64,000 nucleotides of DNA from Lutibacter oceani (GCF_003384935.1 NZ_QTTQ01000010.1:372001-436000); one strand, 5' to 3'; positions 18,169-27,137 are shown, counted from the first letter of the stretch. The notes: generated by a model from the letters alone, not told the origin. Numbers and translations are program-made.

Positions 18169-18855
18169 TTATTCTTTTTTTTCTGAATTTTCTATTGTAG
18201 TAATCTTACTTTTAGCAAGTACAAAATCTGGAAATAAATTTACTGCTCTCATAAAACTTAGTTTAGCTTCGGTAGTCTTTTCTAAGTTTAGCTCTATAAT
18301 TCCTTGCAAATAAGCAATTGCAGCTTTTAAATCTACATTTTGATTAAAGTTTTTATTTACCTGAAATGTAACTTTAACGGTGCCATTATCAGGTAGTTGA
18401 TCTGCTTTTTTAATTGATTCGTAAGCTTCATTATACTTTTTAGTAGCAACTTGTAACCCTGCAATTTTATAAGCGTGGTAATTATTATTAGTTTTAGCTA
18501 ATAAACTAGTATACACTTCAGCAGCTTTATCTAATGCTCCCATAGATTCAACAGAAATGGCATTCATTTCTAATAACTCTATATTTTCAGGATTATTTTT
18601 TAAAATATCGTTTGTAATTAAAAAACAAGAAACATATTTTGCATCATTAAAATACAAATATGCTAAACTATCTTTATAAGTACTTTTATCTCCTTCTAAA
18701 GAAATAATTGAATACATTGCTGATGCAGCAACATCTTTATCATTATAATTTAAAGCTAACTTTAATTTTTGTTTTTCTAATTCTAAATTAGTTGTTGATT
18801 GAGCTACTATTGAAGTTGCTAGTAATAAAGAAAAGATATATAAATAATTTTTCAT
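18169..18855 (-). CDS. Exported TPR-repeat protein
   Basis: A 228-residue protein with a signal peptide (MKNYLYIFSLLLATSIVAQ) followed by helical repeats of tetratricopeptide type, such as AAEVYTSLLAKTNNNYHAYKIAGLQ and AIAYLQGIIELNLEKTTEAK split by linkers. TPRs mediate protein-protein contacts; no catalytic domain is present. The start at 18855 gives a clean signal peptide; the frame stays open 17 codons further upstream but that would spoil it. It is convergent with uvrA, 3 nt between stops. Specific role unknown. Confidence 0.78.
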   Translation of the reverse strand: MKNYLYIFSLLLATSIVAQSTTNLELEKQKLKLALNYNDKDVAASAMYSIISLEGDKSTYKDSLAYLYFNDAKYVSCFLITNDILKNNPENIELLEMNAISVESMGALDKAAEVYTSLLAKTNNNYHAYKIAGLQVATKKYNEAYESIKKADQLPDNGTVKVTFQVNKNFNQNVDLKAAIAYLQGIIELNLEKTTEAKLSFMRAVNLFPDFVLAKSKITTIENSEKKE

Positions 18856-18903
18856 TTTGTAATATTTAATTTCGGTTTGTAAAACTATTAAAATAATTGT
18901 TAT

Positions 18904-18911
18904 CAAATGTA
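18904..18911 (-). promoter_or_regulatory. -7 box for the TPR gene (TACATTTG)
   Basis: Exact TAnnTTTG on the minus strand, 48 nt upstream of the TPR gene start at 18855. It supports starting the protein at 18855. Confidence 0.4.
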
Positions 18912-18945
18912 AATATTATCTTAAAAAAGAAAGTTTTAAAACAAA

Positions 18946-18970
18946 AAAAGGTCTGAAAAACAGACCTTTT
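18946..18970 (-). terminator. Terminator after tRNA-His
   Basis: Perfect 10-bp stem AAAAGGTCTG / CAGACCTTTT with an A5 loop (T5 on the minus strand). It begins 6 nt past the tRNA 3' end and is followed on the minus strand by TTTTGTTTT, as expected of an intrinsic terminator. Confidence 0.8.
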
Positions 18971-18976
18971 ATTTTG

Positions 18977-19051
18977 GGTGGAAGACCGGGTTCGAACCGG
19001 CGACCTCCGGAACCACAATCCGGCGCTCTAACCAGCTGAGCTACAACCACC
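18977..19051 (-). tRNA. tRNA-His (anticodon GTG)
   Basis: The minus strand folds as a tRNA: D arm around TAGCTCAGCTGGTTAGAGC, anticodon stem CCGGA/TCCGG with loop TTGTGGT (anticodon GTG, His), and T arm with TTCGAAC. The extra G at position -1 (19051) and C73 are encoded, as usual for tRNA-His. The CCA end is not encoded. The acceptor stem GTGGTTG / CTTCCAC has two adjacent U-U oppositions (5-68 and 6-67), which is odd for a functional tRNA. Confidence 0.95.
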
Positions 19052-19066
19052 ATTTAATCGCGGATG

Positions 19067-19097
19067 CAAATGTAAAACATTTCTAATTTTATACAAA
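19067..19097 (-). promoter_or_regulatory. Promoter of tRNA-His
   Basis: On the minus strand TTTG (19094-19097), 19 nt, then TACATTTG (19067-19074): a full match to the Bacteroidetes -33 TTTG / -7 TAnnTTTG arrangement. The mature tRNA begins 15 nt downstream. Confidence 0.7.
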
Positions 19098-19104
19098 CAT
19101 TTTT

Positions 19105-19821
19105 TTACATTAATTTATCTAAATTTTCTACAGCTATATAACGCTCAACATTAAAGCCTTCTGCGTGAGCTGTTCCAATTAATCTACCTAAATCCTGAGC
19201 TCTATATAAAATACTATCTAAAAAATTCTTACTCGAAATTGGTGATGAAGGTTCTTTACTTTTTGGGTCGTAAAATTGAGAGCTGTAGGCTTTTACAGCT
19301 TCTAATTTAGTATCTATAAAACCAGTTACATCCACTACAAAATCTGGTTCTATATTATCCCATTGAATATAATGATACACTCTTTTAGGCCTCCAAGCGT
19401 CCTGTACATTATCATTTAAAGTTGTTTCAATTTTAACCAAACCCGATAAAAAACAAGCATTTGATACTAATTCACTTCCTTTAGAATGATCAATATGCCT
19501 GTCTTTAATTGCGTTACACAAAACTATTTCAGGCTTATATTTTCTAATAATTTTAATTATTTCTAACTGATGTTTTTTATCGTTTGTAAAAAAACCATCA
19601 GCAAAAGCTAAATTCTCTCTAATTTTTACACCTAGAATTTTAGCGGCATTTTTTGCCTCTTCATCTCTAATTTCAGCCGAGCCTCTTGTTCCTAATTCAC
19701 CCCTTGTAAGATCTAAAATTCCTACATTTTTTCCTAAAGAGATTTCTTTTGATACGGTAGCTCCACAACCTAATTCTACATCATCTGGGTGAGCTCCTAT
19801 AGCTAAAATATCTAACTTCAT
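19105..19821 (-). CDS. bshB1: Bacillithiol biosynthesis deacetylase BshB1
   Basis: A 238-residue zinc deacetylase of the LmbE/PIG-L family that removes the acetyl group from GlcNAc-malate in bacillithiol synthesis. The zinc motif AHPDDVELGCG is at residues 10-20 and the second His motif lies in DRHIDHSKGSE. TRGELGTRG and the C-terminal IGTAHAEGFNVERY match BshB1 closely. Bacillithiol is the low-molecular-weight thiol of Bacteroidetes as well as Firmicutes. The other bsh genes are not in the window. It is transcribed away from the LRR-protein gene. Confidence 0.93.
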   Translation of the reverse strand: MKLDILAIGAHPDDVELGCGATVSKEISLGKNVGILDLTRGELGTRGSAEIRDEEAKNAAKILGVKIRENLAFADGFFTNDKKHQLEIIKIIRKYKPEIVLCNAIKDRHIDHSKGSELVSNACFLSGLVKIETTLNDNVQDAWRPKRVYHYIQWDNIEPDFVVDVTGFIDTKLEAVKAYSSQFYDPKSKEPSSPISSKNFLDSILYRAQDLGRLIGTAHAEGFNVERYIAVENLDKLM

Positions 19822-19845
19822 ATACTTAATTTTCTTTTAATCATA

Positions 19846-19853
19846 CAAATATA
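19846..19853 (-). promoter_or_regulatory. -7 box for bshB1 (TATATTTG)
   Basis: Exact TAnnTTTG on the minus strand, 24 nt upstream of the bshB1 ATG. A TTG lies 14 nt further upstream, a little closer than the usual -33 spacing. Confidence 0.5.
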
Positions 19854-19894
19854 TAACATTTTAAATTCAATAATCTAGTGTTGAAATTTACCAG

Positions 19895-19930
19895 TATTGA
19901 AAAACCTTACCTAATAAGGGTTTTTCAATA
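19895..19930. other. Long hairpin in the divergent bshB1/LRR gap
   Basis: Inverted repeat TATTGAAAAACCTTA / TAAGGGTTTTTCAATA with a 5-nt loop and one bulged G, about 15 bp. It lies between two divergent genes, so it does not end either of them. It could be an operator, a 5'-UTR structure or a relic element. Confidence 0.6.
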
Positions 19931-20039
19931 AATGGATTAAAAATACAAACAAATGGTATGTTTTATTTGTTAAAATGAATAATATAATCTATATTAGCTA
20001 TAAGTTTTTAGTAATTTAACCCTAAAATCCCCAAAGAAA

Positions 20040-20894
20040 ATGAAAAAAATTACCCTAACAATATTGTTTTTAATAACAATTTCTGCTGTATCTTTTTCTC
20101 AAATTTCTCAAATAGAAAAAAATGTTCTTTTAGATTTATATAAATCTACTAATGGTGATTCTTGGAATAATACTTGGGATTTAACTAAACCTGCTGAAAA
20201 TTGGTATGGAGTTACAATTAGCAATAATACTGTAACAAAAATTGATTTAAAAATGAATAATTTAGAAGGTTCAATTCCAGCCTCCATAGGAAAATTGAAA
20301 TCTTTAACTCATTTAAACCTAGGATTCAATAAATTAAATGGTGAAATTCCTGTTGAATTATGCGAAAATAAATCTTTAGAAACTTTAGAGTTATTTATGA
20401 ATCAATTGGAAGGTGAAATTCCTTTTAATATTGGCAAAATTACAAACCTTAAAGAAATAACACTTTTTAATAATTTTTTAAGTGGTGAATTACCAAACTC
20501 TATTTACAACCTAAATAAATTAGAAATTTTACAACTTAGCAGCAATAAATTAAGTGGTTCAATTTCTAAAGAAATTGGTAATTTAAAACAACTTAAAGTA
20601 ATTAGTTTTTTTGATAATTTAATGCATGGAAATTTACCTAATGAAATAGGATTATTAAAAAATTTAAAAGAGCTTTCGTTATCAAATAATTTATTTGAAG
20701 GTAATTTACCTGTAGAAATAAGTAATTTAACTAATTTGAAAACTTTATTATTAAATAAAAATAATTTTATTGGAGACTTAAATCCAATAATTAAAAATTT
20801 AAGTGCTCTTAAAAATGTTGAATACAGTGCTCCTAAAGAGAAAGAAATTTATAGCAACCCTGTATCTCAAGCTACAATTATTCCAATTAACTAA
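20040..20894 (+). CDS. Secreted leucine-rich-repeat protein
   Basis: A 284-residue protein with a signal peptide (1-20, ending VSFS) and about seven to eight repeats of 24 residues of the plant-like form LxxLxLxxNxLxGxIPxxIGxL (for example LTHLNLGFNKLNGEIP and LKELSLSNNLFEGNLP). An N-terminal cap (LLDLYKSTNGDSWNNTWDL, W-rich) is like that of other bacterial and plant LRR proteins. No anchor or type IX sorting domain is visible at the short C-terminus. LRRs bind proteins or glycans; the ligand here is unknown. A strong terminator follows. Confidence 0.85.
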   Translation: MKKITLTILFLITISAVSFSQISQIEKNVLLDLYKSTNGDSWNNTWDLTKPAENWYGVTISNNTVTKIDLKMNNLEGSIPASIGKLKSLTHLNLGFNKLNGEIPVELCENKSLETLELFMNQLEGEIPFNIGKITNLKEITLFNNFLSGELPNSIYNLNKLEILQLSSNKLSGSISKEIGNLKQLKVISFFDNLMHGNLPNEIGLLKNLKELSLSNNLFEGNLPVEISNLTNLKTLLLNKNNFIGDLNPIIKNLSALKNVEYSAPKEKEIYSNPVSQATIIPIN

Positions 20895-20917
20895 AATTAA
20901 AATTTTATTTATAACAT

Positions 20918-20947
20918 AAAAAAATCACTCAATTGAGTGATTTTTTT
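20918..20947. terminator. Bidirectional intrinsic terminator
   Basis: A perfect 30-nt palindrome: A7-TCACTCAA / TTGAGTGA-T7. Stem with flanking A and T runs fits a terminator in both directions. It separates the LRR gene from the MarR/efflux operon. Confidence 0.85.
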
Positions 20948-20961
20948 GTTAACAGTCGTTA

Positions 20962-21005
20962 ACATTATTTAACATAGTTGCATATGCAACTATGTTAAAT
21001 AATGT
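20962..21005. promoter_or_regulatory. Perfect 44-bp palindrome, probable MarR operator
   Basis: Both halves match without error around the centre CAT|ATG; the core is TAGTTGCATATGCAACTA. It ends 27 bp before the marR-type start and touches the -7 box at 21007, so a dimeric winged-helix regulator bound there would block transcription. MarR-family proteins typically bind such inverted repeats and repress their own operon. It could also fold as a hairpin, but no T-run follows. Confidence 0.75.
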
Positions 21006-21006
21006 A

Positions 21007-21014
21007 TATATTCG
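21007..21014 (+). promoter_or_regulatory. -7 box of the efflux operon (TATATTCG)
   Basis: Seven of eight matches to TAnnTTTG, starting 2 nt after the palindrome and 19 nt before the marR ATG. The -33 region would fall inside the palindrome. Confidence 0.4.
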
Positions 21015-21032
21015 CTGCTTAAATTATACTAA

Positions 21033-21497
21033 ATGGAAATTGACATTAAACTGTCAGATTTTAACGAAACTATATTACCTTGGCTTGGAAAAACATCAAA
21101 ACTAATGAACATGTTTATTTCTGATGTTTTTCATAAAAATAATATACAAATTACTAAACAGCAGTGGATTGTATTAAAAATTTTAAGCGAAAAATCAGAT
21201 GGCATTATTCAAAATGAACTTGCTTGTATAACTGAACGCAATAAGGCATCTTTAACAAGGCTTATTAATGTTATGGAAAAAAACAATTTAGTAGCCAGAG
21301 TTCCTTCAAAGCTTGATTCACGAAAAAATTTAATCAAAATTACACATTCAGGTGAACACTTATTTAATATCACCAAACCAATAATGATTGCTAGCATAAA
21401 AGCTATAGAAAACAACATTTCAGTTGATGAAATGAACATTTTTTTAAAAGTAATGAGCAAAATTCAAACAAACCTAAAAATCAATCAACTTAATTAG
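21033..21497 (+). CDS. MarR-family transcriptional regulator
   Basis: A 154-residue winged-helix regulator. The helix-turn-helix and wing cover about residues 45-105: QQWIVLKILSEKSDGIIQNE, then RNKASLTRLINVMEKNNLV (recognition helix) and RVPSKLDSRKNLIKIT (wing with the typical D-x-R). It is the first gene of an operon with an RND efflux system and lies just after a 44-bp palindrome, so autorepression with release by an exported compound is the natural reading. The inducer is unknown. Confidence 0.92.
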   Translation: MEIDIKLSDFNETILPWLGKTSKLMNMFISDVFHKNNIQITKQQWIVLKILSEKSDGIIQNELACITERNKASLTRLINVMEKNNLVARVPSKLDSRKNLIKITHSGEHLFNITKPIMIASIKAIENNISVDEMNIFLKVMSKIQTNLKINQLN

Positions 21498-21521
21498 TTG
21501 TTAAACAAATAAATTAACCAA

Positions 21522-22643
21522 ATGAGAAAAATAATAATTATAGTAATATCGGTAATTCTACTAATAGGTTCCATATTTTTAGCAAAATATTTAATTGATA
21601 ACAAGCAAAAACCTAAACCTGTTTTTGATAAAATTGTTAAAACTGTTTTTACTGAAACTGTTACCAACAAATCTGTTCCAATTGTTATAACAACAAACGG
21701 TAATTTAGAAGCAAAAAATAAAATCGAGCTCTATTCGGAAGTTCAAGGTGTATTAGTTGCAACCTCTAAAGAATTTAAACCTGGTACAACTTATAATAAA
21801 GGAGAAACTTTGGTTAAAATAAACAGTAGTGAATTTTATGCAAATTTACAAGCTCAAAAAAGTAACTTGTTTAACGCTTTAACTTCTATAATGCCAGATA
21901 TTAGATTAGATTATCCTAACGAATATGATAAATGGCAATATTATCTTCAAAATTTTGATATTAGCAAACCAATTCAAAAATTACCAGAAACCAATTCTGA
22001 AAAAGAAAAATTCTTTATTTCTGGTCGAGGAATCTTAACTACATTTTATAACGTTAAAAATTTAGAAGTAAAATTGGATAAATACACCTTAAAAGCACCA
22101 TTTACTGGGATTTTAACAGAATCCTTGGTTAACACAGGAACATTAATTAGAGTTGGTCAAAAATTAGGTGAATTTATTAATCCTTCTGTTTATGAAGTTG
22201 GTGTTTCAATAAAATCAGAGTTTAGAGATTTATTACAAGTTGGTAAAGAGGTTGAACTTTATAATTTAGAAAAAACAAAAACGTGGATAGGAAAAGTAAT
22301 TCGAATTAATGGTAAAGTTGATACTTCCACACAAACTATACAAGCATTTATTCAAGTTAGTGGTAACGATTTAAAAGAAGGTCAGTACTTAGAAGTTGCC
22401 TTAAATGCAAAACCTGAGAATAATGCCTTTGAAATATCACGAAAACTTTTAATAGATAATTCAAAAGTTTATGTTGTGAAAGATTCGGTTTTAGATTTAG
22501 TTGAAATTACACCAATTTTTGAAAACCAAAATACAGTTGTTATAAAAGGATTAAATGATGGAACTCAAATTCTTTCTCAACCTGTACCTGGTGCTCATAC
22601 TGGAATGTTAGTTAAAGTTTTTAAAGAAAATAAAGCGCAATAA
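21522..22643 (+). CDS. RND efflux periplasmic adaptor (membrane fusion protein)
   Basis: A 373-residue adaptor with one N-terminal membrane helix (about 4-24). The lipoyl/barrel-sandwich halves are at about 60-105 (NLEAKNKIELYSEVQGVL) and about 185-205 (YTLKAPFTGILTESLVNTG), and a beta-barrel domain follows. The helical hairpin between the halves is unusually short (about 80 residues). It bridges the RND pump and the TolC channel. The next gene starts on the last base of its stop codon (TAATG). The substrate is not evident. Confidence 0.9.
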   Translation: MRKIIIIVISVILLIGSIFLAKYLIDNKQKPKPVFDKIVKTVFTETVTNKSVPIVITTNGNLEAKNKIELYSEVQGVLVATSKEFKPGTTYNKGETLVKINSSEFYANLQAQKSNLFNALTSIMPDIRLDYPNEYDKWQYYLQNFDISKPIQKLPETNSEKEKFFISGRGILTTFYNVKNLEVKLDKYTLKAPFTGILTESLVNTGTLIRVGQKLGEFINPSVYEVGVSIKSEFRDLLQVGKEVELYNLEKTKTWIGKVIRINGKVDTSTQTIQAFIQVSGNDLKEGQYLEVALNAKPENNAFEISRKLLIDNSKVYVVKDSVLDLVEITPIFENQNTVVIKGLNDGTQILSQPVPGAHTGMLVKVFKENKAQ

Positions 22644-25600
22644 TGAAAAAAGTAATTTCGTATTTTATAAAATTTCCTGTTGCGGTTAATGTTACAATTA
22701 TAGCATTTGTTGTATTTGGACTGGCTGGTGCTTTTTCAATGAAATCTTCATTTTTTCCGTTAACAGATTCTCAAAATATCACAATAAACTTAACCTATCC
22801 AGGTGCTTCACCACAGGAAATAGAAGAAGGTATTGTGCTTAAAATTGAAGATAATTTAAAAGGTATTGTTGGAATAGATCGGGTAACATCAGTTTCAAGA
22901 GAAAACGCTGCAACCATTAATGTTGAAATAATTAAGGGAAAAAATATTGACGTTGTATTATCTGATGTTAAAAACGCCGTTGACAGAGTTCCTTCGTTTC
23001 CGTCGGGTATGGAGCCTCCAATAATTGCAAAAGTTGAAAACATTAGACCAACAATAAGCTTTATTTTAAGTGGAAATGATATTCCTTTAGCAACGTTAAA
23101 ACAATATGCTCGAAATGTTGAAAATGAATTAAGAAATATTGATGGTATTTCACAAGTAAGTCTTTCTGGTTTTCCAGACCAAGAGATTGAAATAGCAGTT
23201 AGAGAAAATGATTTAAGAGCTTATAACTTAACTTTTAGTGAAGTTGCAGATGCAGTAAGTAAAACGAATTTATTAATTTCTGGTGGAAATATAAAAACGG
23301 ATGCAGAAGATTATCTTATTAGAGCCAGAAATAAAAATTATTATGGAAATGAACTTTTAAATCTTGTTGTTAGAGCGTCATCCTCTGGAAATATTATTAG
23401 ACTAAGTGACATTGCCGATGTTAAAGACACATGGTCTGAAAATCCAGATAGGTTATATTATAATGGTGAAAAATCTATAGATATTACGGTTAGTAATACA
23501 AATAGTGAAGATTTGATTTCTACTGCTGATAAAATTAAAGAATATATTGAAAAATTTAATCAGCAATATGATAATGTACAAATAAATATTTCAAGTGATG
23601 CCTCCATAACCCTTAATCAACGTACTGAATTATTGCTGAAAAATGCAGGTATGGGAGTGCTTTTAGTTTTATTTTTCCTTGCATTATTTTTAAATATTCG
23701 CTTAGCGTTTTGGGTTGCATTTGGAATTCCAGTTGCGTTTTTAGGAATGTTTATTTTTGCCTCTAATTTAGGTGTAACTATAAATGTGCTTTCATTATTT
23801 GGAATGATTATAGTTATTGGTATTTTAGTGGATGATGGAATTGTAATTGGAGAAAATATTTACCATCATTATGAAAAAGGTAAAACACCAATACAAGCAG
23901 CTATTGATGGAACATTAGAGGTAATTCCTCCTATTGTTTCAGCTATTTTAACAACTATAATTGCATTTTCAGCTTTTTTCTTTTTAGATGGAAGAATAGG
24001 AAATTTTTTTAGTGAAGTTTCCTTAATTGTAATGCTAACATTAGGCGTATCATTAATTGAGGCATTAATTATTTTACCTGCGCACATTGCACATTCAAAA
24101 GCACTTGAGAAAAAAGATAAAAAGAGAAACAAACTAAATACCTTTTTCTATAATATAAATACAAAAGCAGAAAAAATATTATTTTATTTTAGAGATAATT
24201 GGTATGCACCCTACCTTAAATTCTTTTTAAAACATAGAATTTTAGGATTTGCTATACCCATAGCATTACTTATTTTAAGTATAGGAGGCTTAGGTGGTGG
24301 TATTGTAAAAACTTCATTTTTCCCTTCCATAGCAAGTGATAGAGTTTCCATTAATTTAAAAATGCTTCAAGGTACTAATGAAATAATTACAGATTCTATA
24401 ATATCTGAAATTGAAAAAGTGGCCTGGGAAATAAATGATGAATTTACTAAGAAGCAAACTGGTAACATTTCTGTTATAGAAAATATAATAAAAAGAATTG
24501 GACCTGGATCAGCAAACGGGAGTTTAACTGTAAATTTATTACCAGGAGAATCTCGTGATTTTTCTTCACCTGAAATTACAAATGCTATTAGAGAAAAAGT
24601 TGGAACTGTTCATGGAGTTGAAAGTTTAACTTTTGGTTCAGGTGGTAATTTTGGAGGAAGCCCTGTTGCTGTATCTTTATTAGGTAATAATATTAACGAG
24701 TTAAAAGCAGCTAAAATTGAATTAAAAGATATTTTAAGTAACAATCCATTACTAAAAGATATTTCAGATAATGATCCTGCAGGTATTAAAGAAGTTAGAA
24801 TAAAACTAAAAGATAATGCCTATTTGCTCGGTTTAAATTTACAAACTGTAATGGGCCAAGTTCGTTCCGGTTTCTTTGGTATGCAAACACAACGTTTTCA
24901 GCGTGGCCAAGACGAAATTAAAGTATGGGTTCGCTATAAAAGAGAAGACAGATCATCTATTAAAAATTTAGATGATATGTGGATTACAACTCCAACAAAT
25001 AATAGCGTTCCTTTTTCAGAAATTGCTACTTATGAAATAGCACGTGGCGATGTTTTAATAAATCATTTAAGCAGTAAACGTGAAATACAAATAACTGCAG
25101 ATATGAAAACTCCCGGTGAAAGTGCTACAGATATATTAGATGAAATTAAAACTACAATAATGCCAGAAATTACATCAAAATATCCTACAGTTAGTGCTGC
25201 TTATGAGGGACAAAACAGAGAAGCGCAGAAAACTGTAAATTCTGCAAAAAAAGTGGGATTAACTATTTTGGCACTTATTTATATTGTAATTGCTTTTACA
25301 TTTAGATCTTACGAACAACCACTGTTATTAATGCTTTTAATTCCGTTTAGTTTAATTGGTGTTATTTGGGGGCATTATATTCACGGTTTTCCAGTAAATA
25401 TACTTTCTTGGCTTGGTATTATTGCATTAATTGGTATTATGGTAAATGATGGTTTAGTACTTATTGAAAAATTTAATCGCTATTTAAAAGATGGGATGAA
25501 ATATGATGAAGCTCTGGTTCAAGCTGGAATTTCAAGATTTAGGGCAATATTACTAACATCAATTACTACAATTGCTGGTTTAGCACCTTTGCTTCTTGAA

Positions 25601-25825
25601 AAAAGTAGACAAGCGCAATTTTTAAAACCAATGGCAATTTCTATTTCTTACGGAATTATGATAGCAACTGTATTAACATTGGTAATGTTACCATTACTAT
25701 TATCAGTTTCAAATTCTGTAAAAGTATTTTTAAAATGGCTATTTACTGGTAAAAAAGTATCAAAAGAAGAAGTTGAAAGAGCAATTATTGAATTAAAAAG
25801 CGAAGAAGATGAATTACATCAATAA
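22643..25825 (+). CDS. RND efflux transporter, inner-membrane pump
   Basis: A 1060-residue proton-driven pump with the internal two-fold layout of 12 helices and two large periplasmic loops. Seen: N-terminal helix, FPLTDSQNITINLTYPGASP in the first porter domain, the helix 4 proton-relay acids in GILVDDGIVIGENI, and its second-half equivalent GIMVNDGLVLIEKF. The porter region carries several PGxS-like turns. It overlaps the adaptor gene by 1 nt and the TolC-like gene by 17 nt, so three components of one tripartite pump are co-translated. Drug or metabolite substrates cannot be told from sequence. Confidence 0.94.
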   Translation: MKKVISYFIKFPVAVNVTIIAFVVFGLAGAFSMKSSFFPLTDSQNITINLTYPGASPQEIEEGIVLKIEDNLKGIVGIDRVTSVSRENAATINVEIIKGKNIDVVLSDVKNAVDRVPSFPSGMEPPIIAKVENIRPTISFILSGNDIPLATLKQYARNVENELRNIDGISQVSLSGFPDQEIEIAVRENDLRAYNLTFSEVADAVSKTNLLISGGNIKTDAEDYLIRARNKNYYGNELLNLVVRASSSGNIIRLSDIADVKDTWSENPDRLYYNGEKSIDITVSNTNSEDLISTADKIKEYIEKFNQQYDNVQINISSDASITLNQRTELLLKNAGMGVLLVLFFLALFLNIRLAFWVAFGIPVAFLGMFIFASNLGVTINVLSLFGMIIVIGILVDDGIVIGENIYHHYEKGKTPIQAAIDGTLEVIPPIVSAILTTIIAFSAFFFLDGRIGNFFSEVSLIVMLTLGVSLIEALIILPAHIAHSKALEKKDKKRNKLNTFFYNINTKAEKILFYFRDNWYAPYLKFFLKHRILGFAIPIALLILSIGGLGGGIVKTSFFPSIASDRVSINLKMLQGTNEIITDSIISEIEKVAWEINDEFTKKQTGNISVIENIIKRIGPGSANGSLTVNLLPGESRDFSSPEITNAIREKVGTVHGVESLTFGSGGNFGGSPVAVSLLGNNINELKAAKIELKDILSNNPLLKDISDNDPAGIKEVRIKLKDNAYLLGLNLQTVMGQVRSGFFGMQTQRFQRGQDEIKVWVRYKREDRSSIKNLDDMWITTPTNNSVPFSEIATYEIARGDVLINHLSSKREIQITADMKTPGESATDILDEIKTTIMPEITSKYPTVSAAYEGQNREAQKTVNSAKKVGLTILALIYIVIAFTFRSYEQPLLLMLLIPFSLIGVIWGHYIHGFPVNILSWLGIIALIGIMVNDGLVLIEKFNRYLKDGMKYDEALVQAGISRFRAILLTSITTIAGLAPLLLEKSRQAQFLKPMAISISYGIMIATVLTLVMLPLLLSVSNSVKVFLKWLFTGKKVSKEEVERAIIELKSEEDELHQ

Positions 25826-27122
25826 AATTACTATCCTTTTTTTACTTTGTGTTTCTATTAGTTATGCACAAGAAAAACTTACAAAGGACCAAGCTGTTAG
25901 TTTAGCCTTAGAAAATAATTATGGCATTAAAATAGCTGAAAATAATGTTAAAATAGCCAAAAATAATAGCCGTATTTATAACACTGGTTATTTACCAAGA
26001 GTAAATGCTAATGCAGGTGCTAATTTTAGTTTAAATAATACTGAAATTACTTTTAGAGATGGGGAAATTAATGAAATAAATGGCGCTGAAGCACAATCGT
26101 ATAGTACATCTATTGGCATAGCTTACACCCTTTTTGATGGATTTGGAAGGTCATACAATTTTAAGCGCTTAAAAGAAACTTACAATTTATCAAAACTAGA
26201 GGCTCAAACAATTATTGAAAATTCAATTTTGCAAATTTTTACCGTGTATTATCAGGTAGCACAACTTACTGAAGATCGGAAAAATATAGAAACATCTTTA
26301 ACTATCTCTAAACAACGACTTGAACGCGCCAACTATAGTTTTGAATATGGCCAAAGCACAAAACTTGAGGTATTAAATGCGGAGGTAGATGTAAATAATG
26401 ATAGCATTAGATATATTAATTCTCAACGATTATTAGCAAATGCTAAACGCGATTTAAATTTATTATTAGGTAGAAATATCGCTACAAATTTTATGGTTGA
26501 CACAAATATTTCTTTCAATTTAACTTTCAATTATGATACATTACTGGAGAAAGCTAAAAAATATAATGTTGAAATATTAAAAGCAAAAACAAGCATTGCA
26601 TTAAACAACTACAACCTTAAATTTAACAAGTCATTGCTACTTCCAAGCATTATATTTAGTGGTTCTTATGGTTATAATAAATCTAAAAACGATGCGAGTA
26701 TATTTATCAATCAATTATCGAATGGTTTAAATACTGGCGTGAATTTAACTTGGAATTTATTTGATGGAGGTATTTCAAAAACCAAAATACAAAATTCTAA
26801 AGTAGCTGCAGACAATTTAGAAGTTCAAAAAGAACAAATTGAAAGTGAATTGCAACGCACTATTGCTAATTCACTTGAAACCTATAACAATGCTTTATTC
26901 ATATTGCAGGCTGAAGAGAAAAATGTAGAAACCAATAAACGTAATTTTTCTAGAACTGAAGAACAGTTCAAATTAGGCCAAATTACAACCATAGAATTTA
27001 GACAGGCACAAATAAATTTATTGAATGCGCAATCTAATTTAAATATTGCAAAATACGATGCTAAAAATGCTGAATTAGTACTATTGCAGCTTTCTGGAGA
27101 ATTACTTAATACAAGTTTCTAA
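25809..27122 (+). CDS. TolC-family outer-membrane efflux channel
   Basis: A 437-residue outer-membrane factor with signal peptide (1-20, ending SYAQ). Two repeats of the OEP fold are visible: long alpha-helical heptad stretches (for example SLALENNYGIKIAENNVKIA and EEQFKLGQITTIEFRQAQ) alternate with strand segments (SIGIAYTLFDGFGRSYN; GVNLTWNLFDGGISK). It completes the tripartite pump with the upstream adaptor and RND protein. Its start lies inside the end of the pump gene. It converges on the RlmL-like gene with 31 nt between stops. Confidence 0.93.
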   Translation: MNYINKITILFLLCVSISYAQEKLTKDQAVSLALENNYGIKIAENNVKIAKNNSRIYNTGYLPRVNANAGANFSLNNTEITFRDGEINEINGAEAQSYSTSIGIAYTLFDGFGRSYNFKRLKETYNLSKLEAQTIIENSILQIFTVYYQVAQLTEDRKNIETSLTISKQRLERANYSFEYGQSTKLEVLNAEVDVNNDSIRYINSQRLLANAKRDLNLLLGRNIATNFMVDTNISFNLTFNYDTLLEKAKKYNVEILKAKTSIALNNYNLKFNKSLLLPSIIFSGSYGYNKSKNDASIFINQLSNGLNTGVNLTWNLFDGGISKTKIQNSKVAADNLEVQKEQIESELQRTIANSLETYNNALFILQAEEKNVETNKRNFSRTEEQFKLGQITTIEFRQAQINLLNAQSNLNIAKYDAKNAELVLLQLSGELLNTSF

Positions 27123-27137
27123 AAGCTAAAAACAGGC

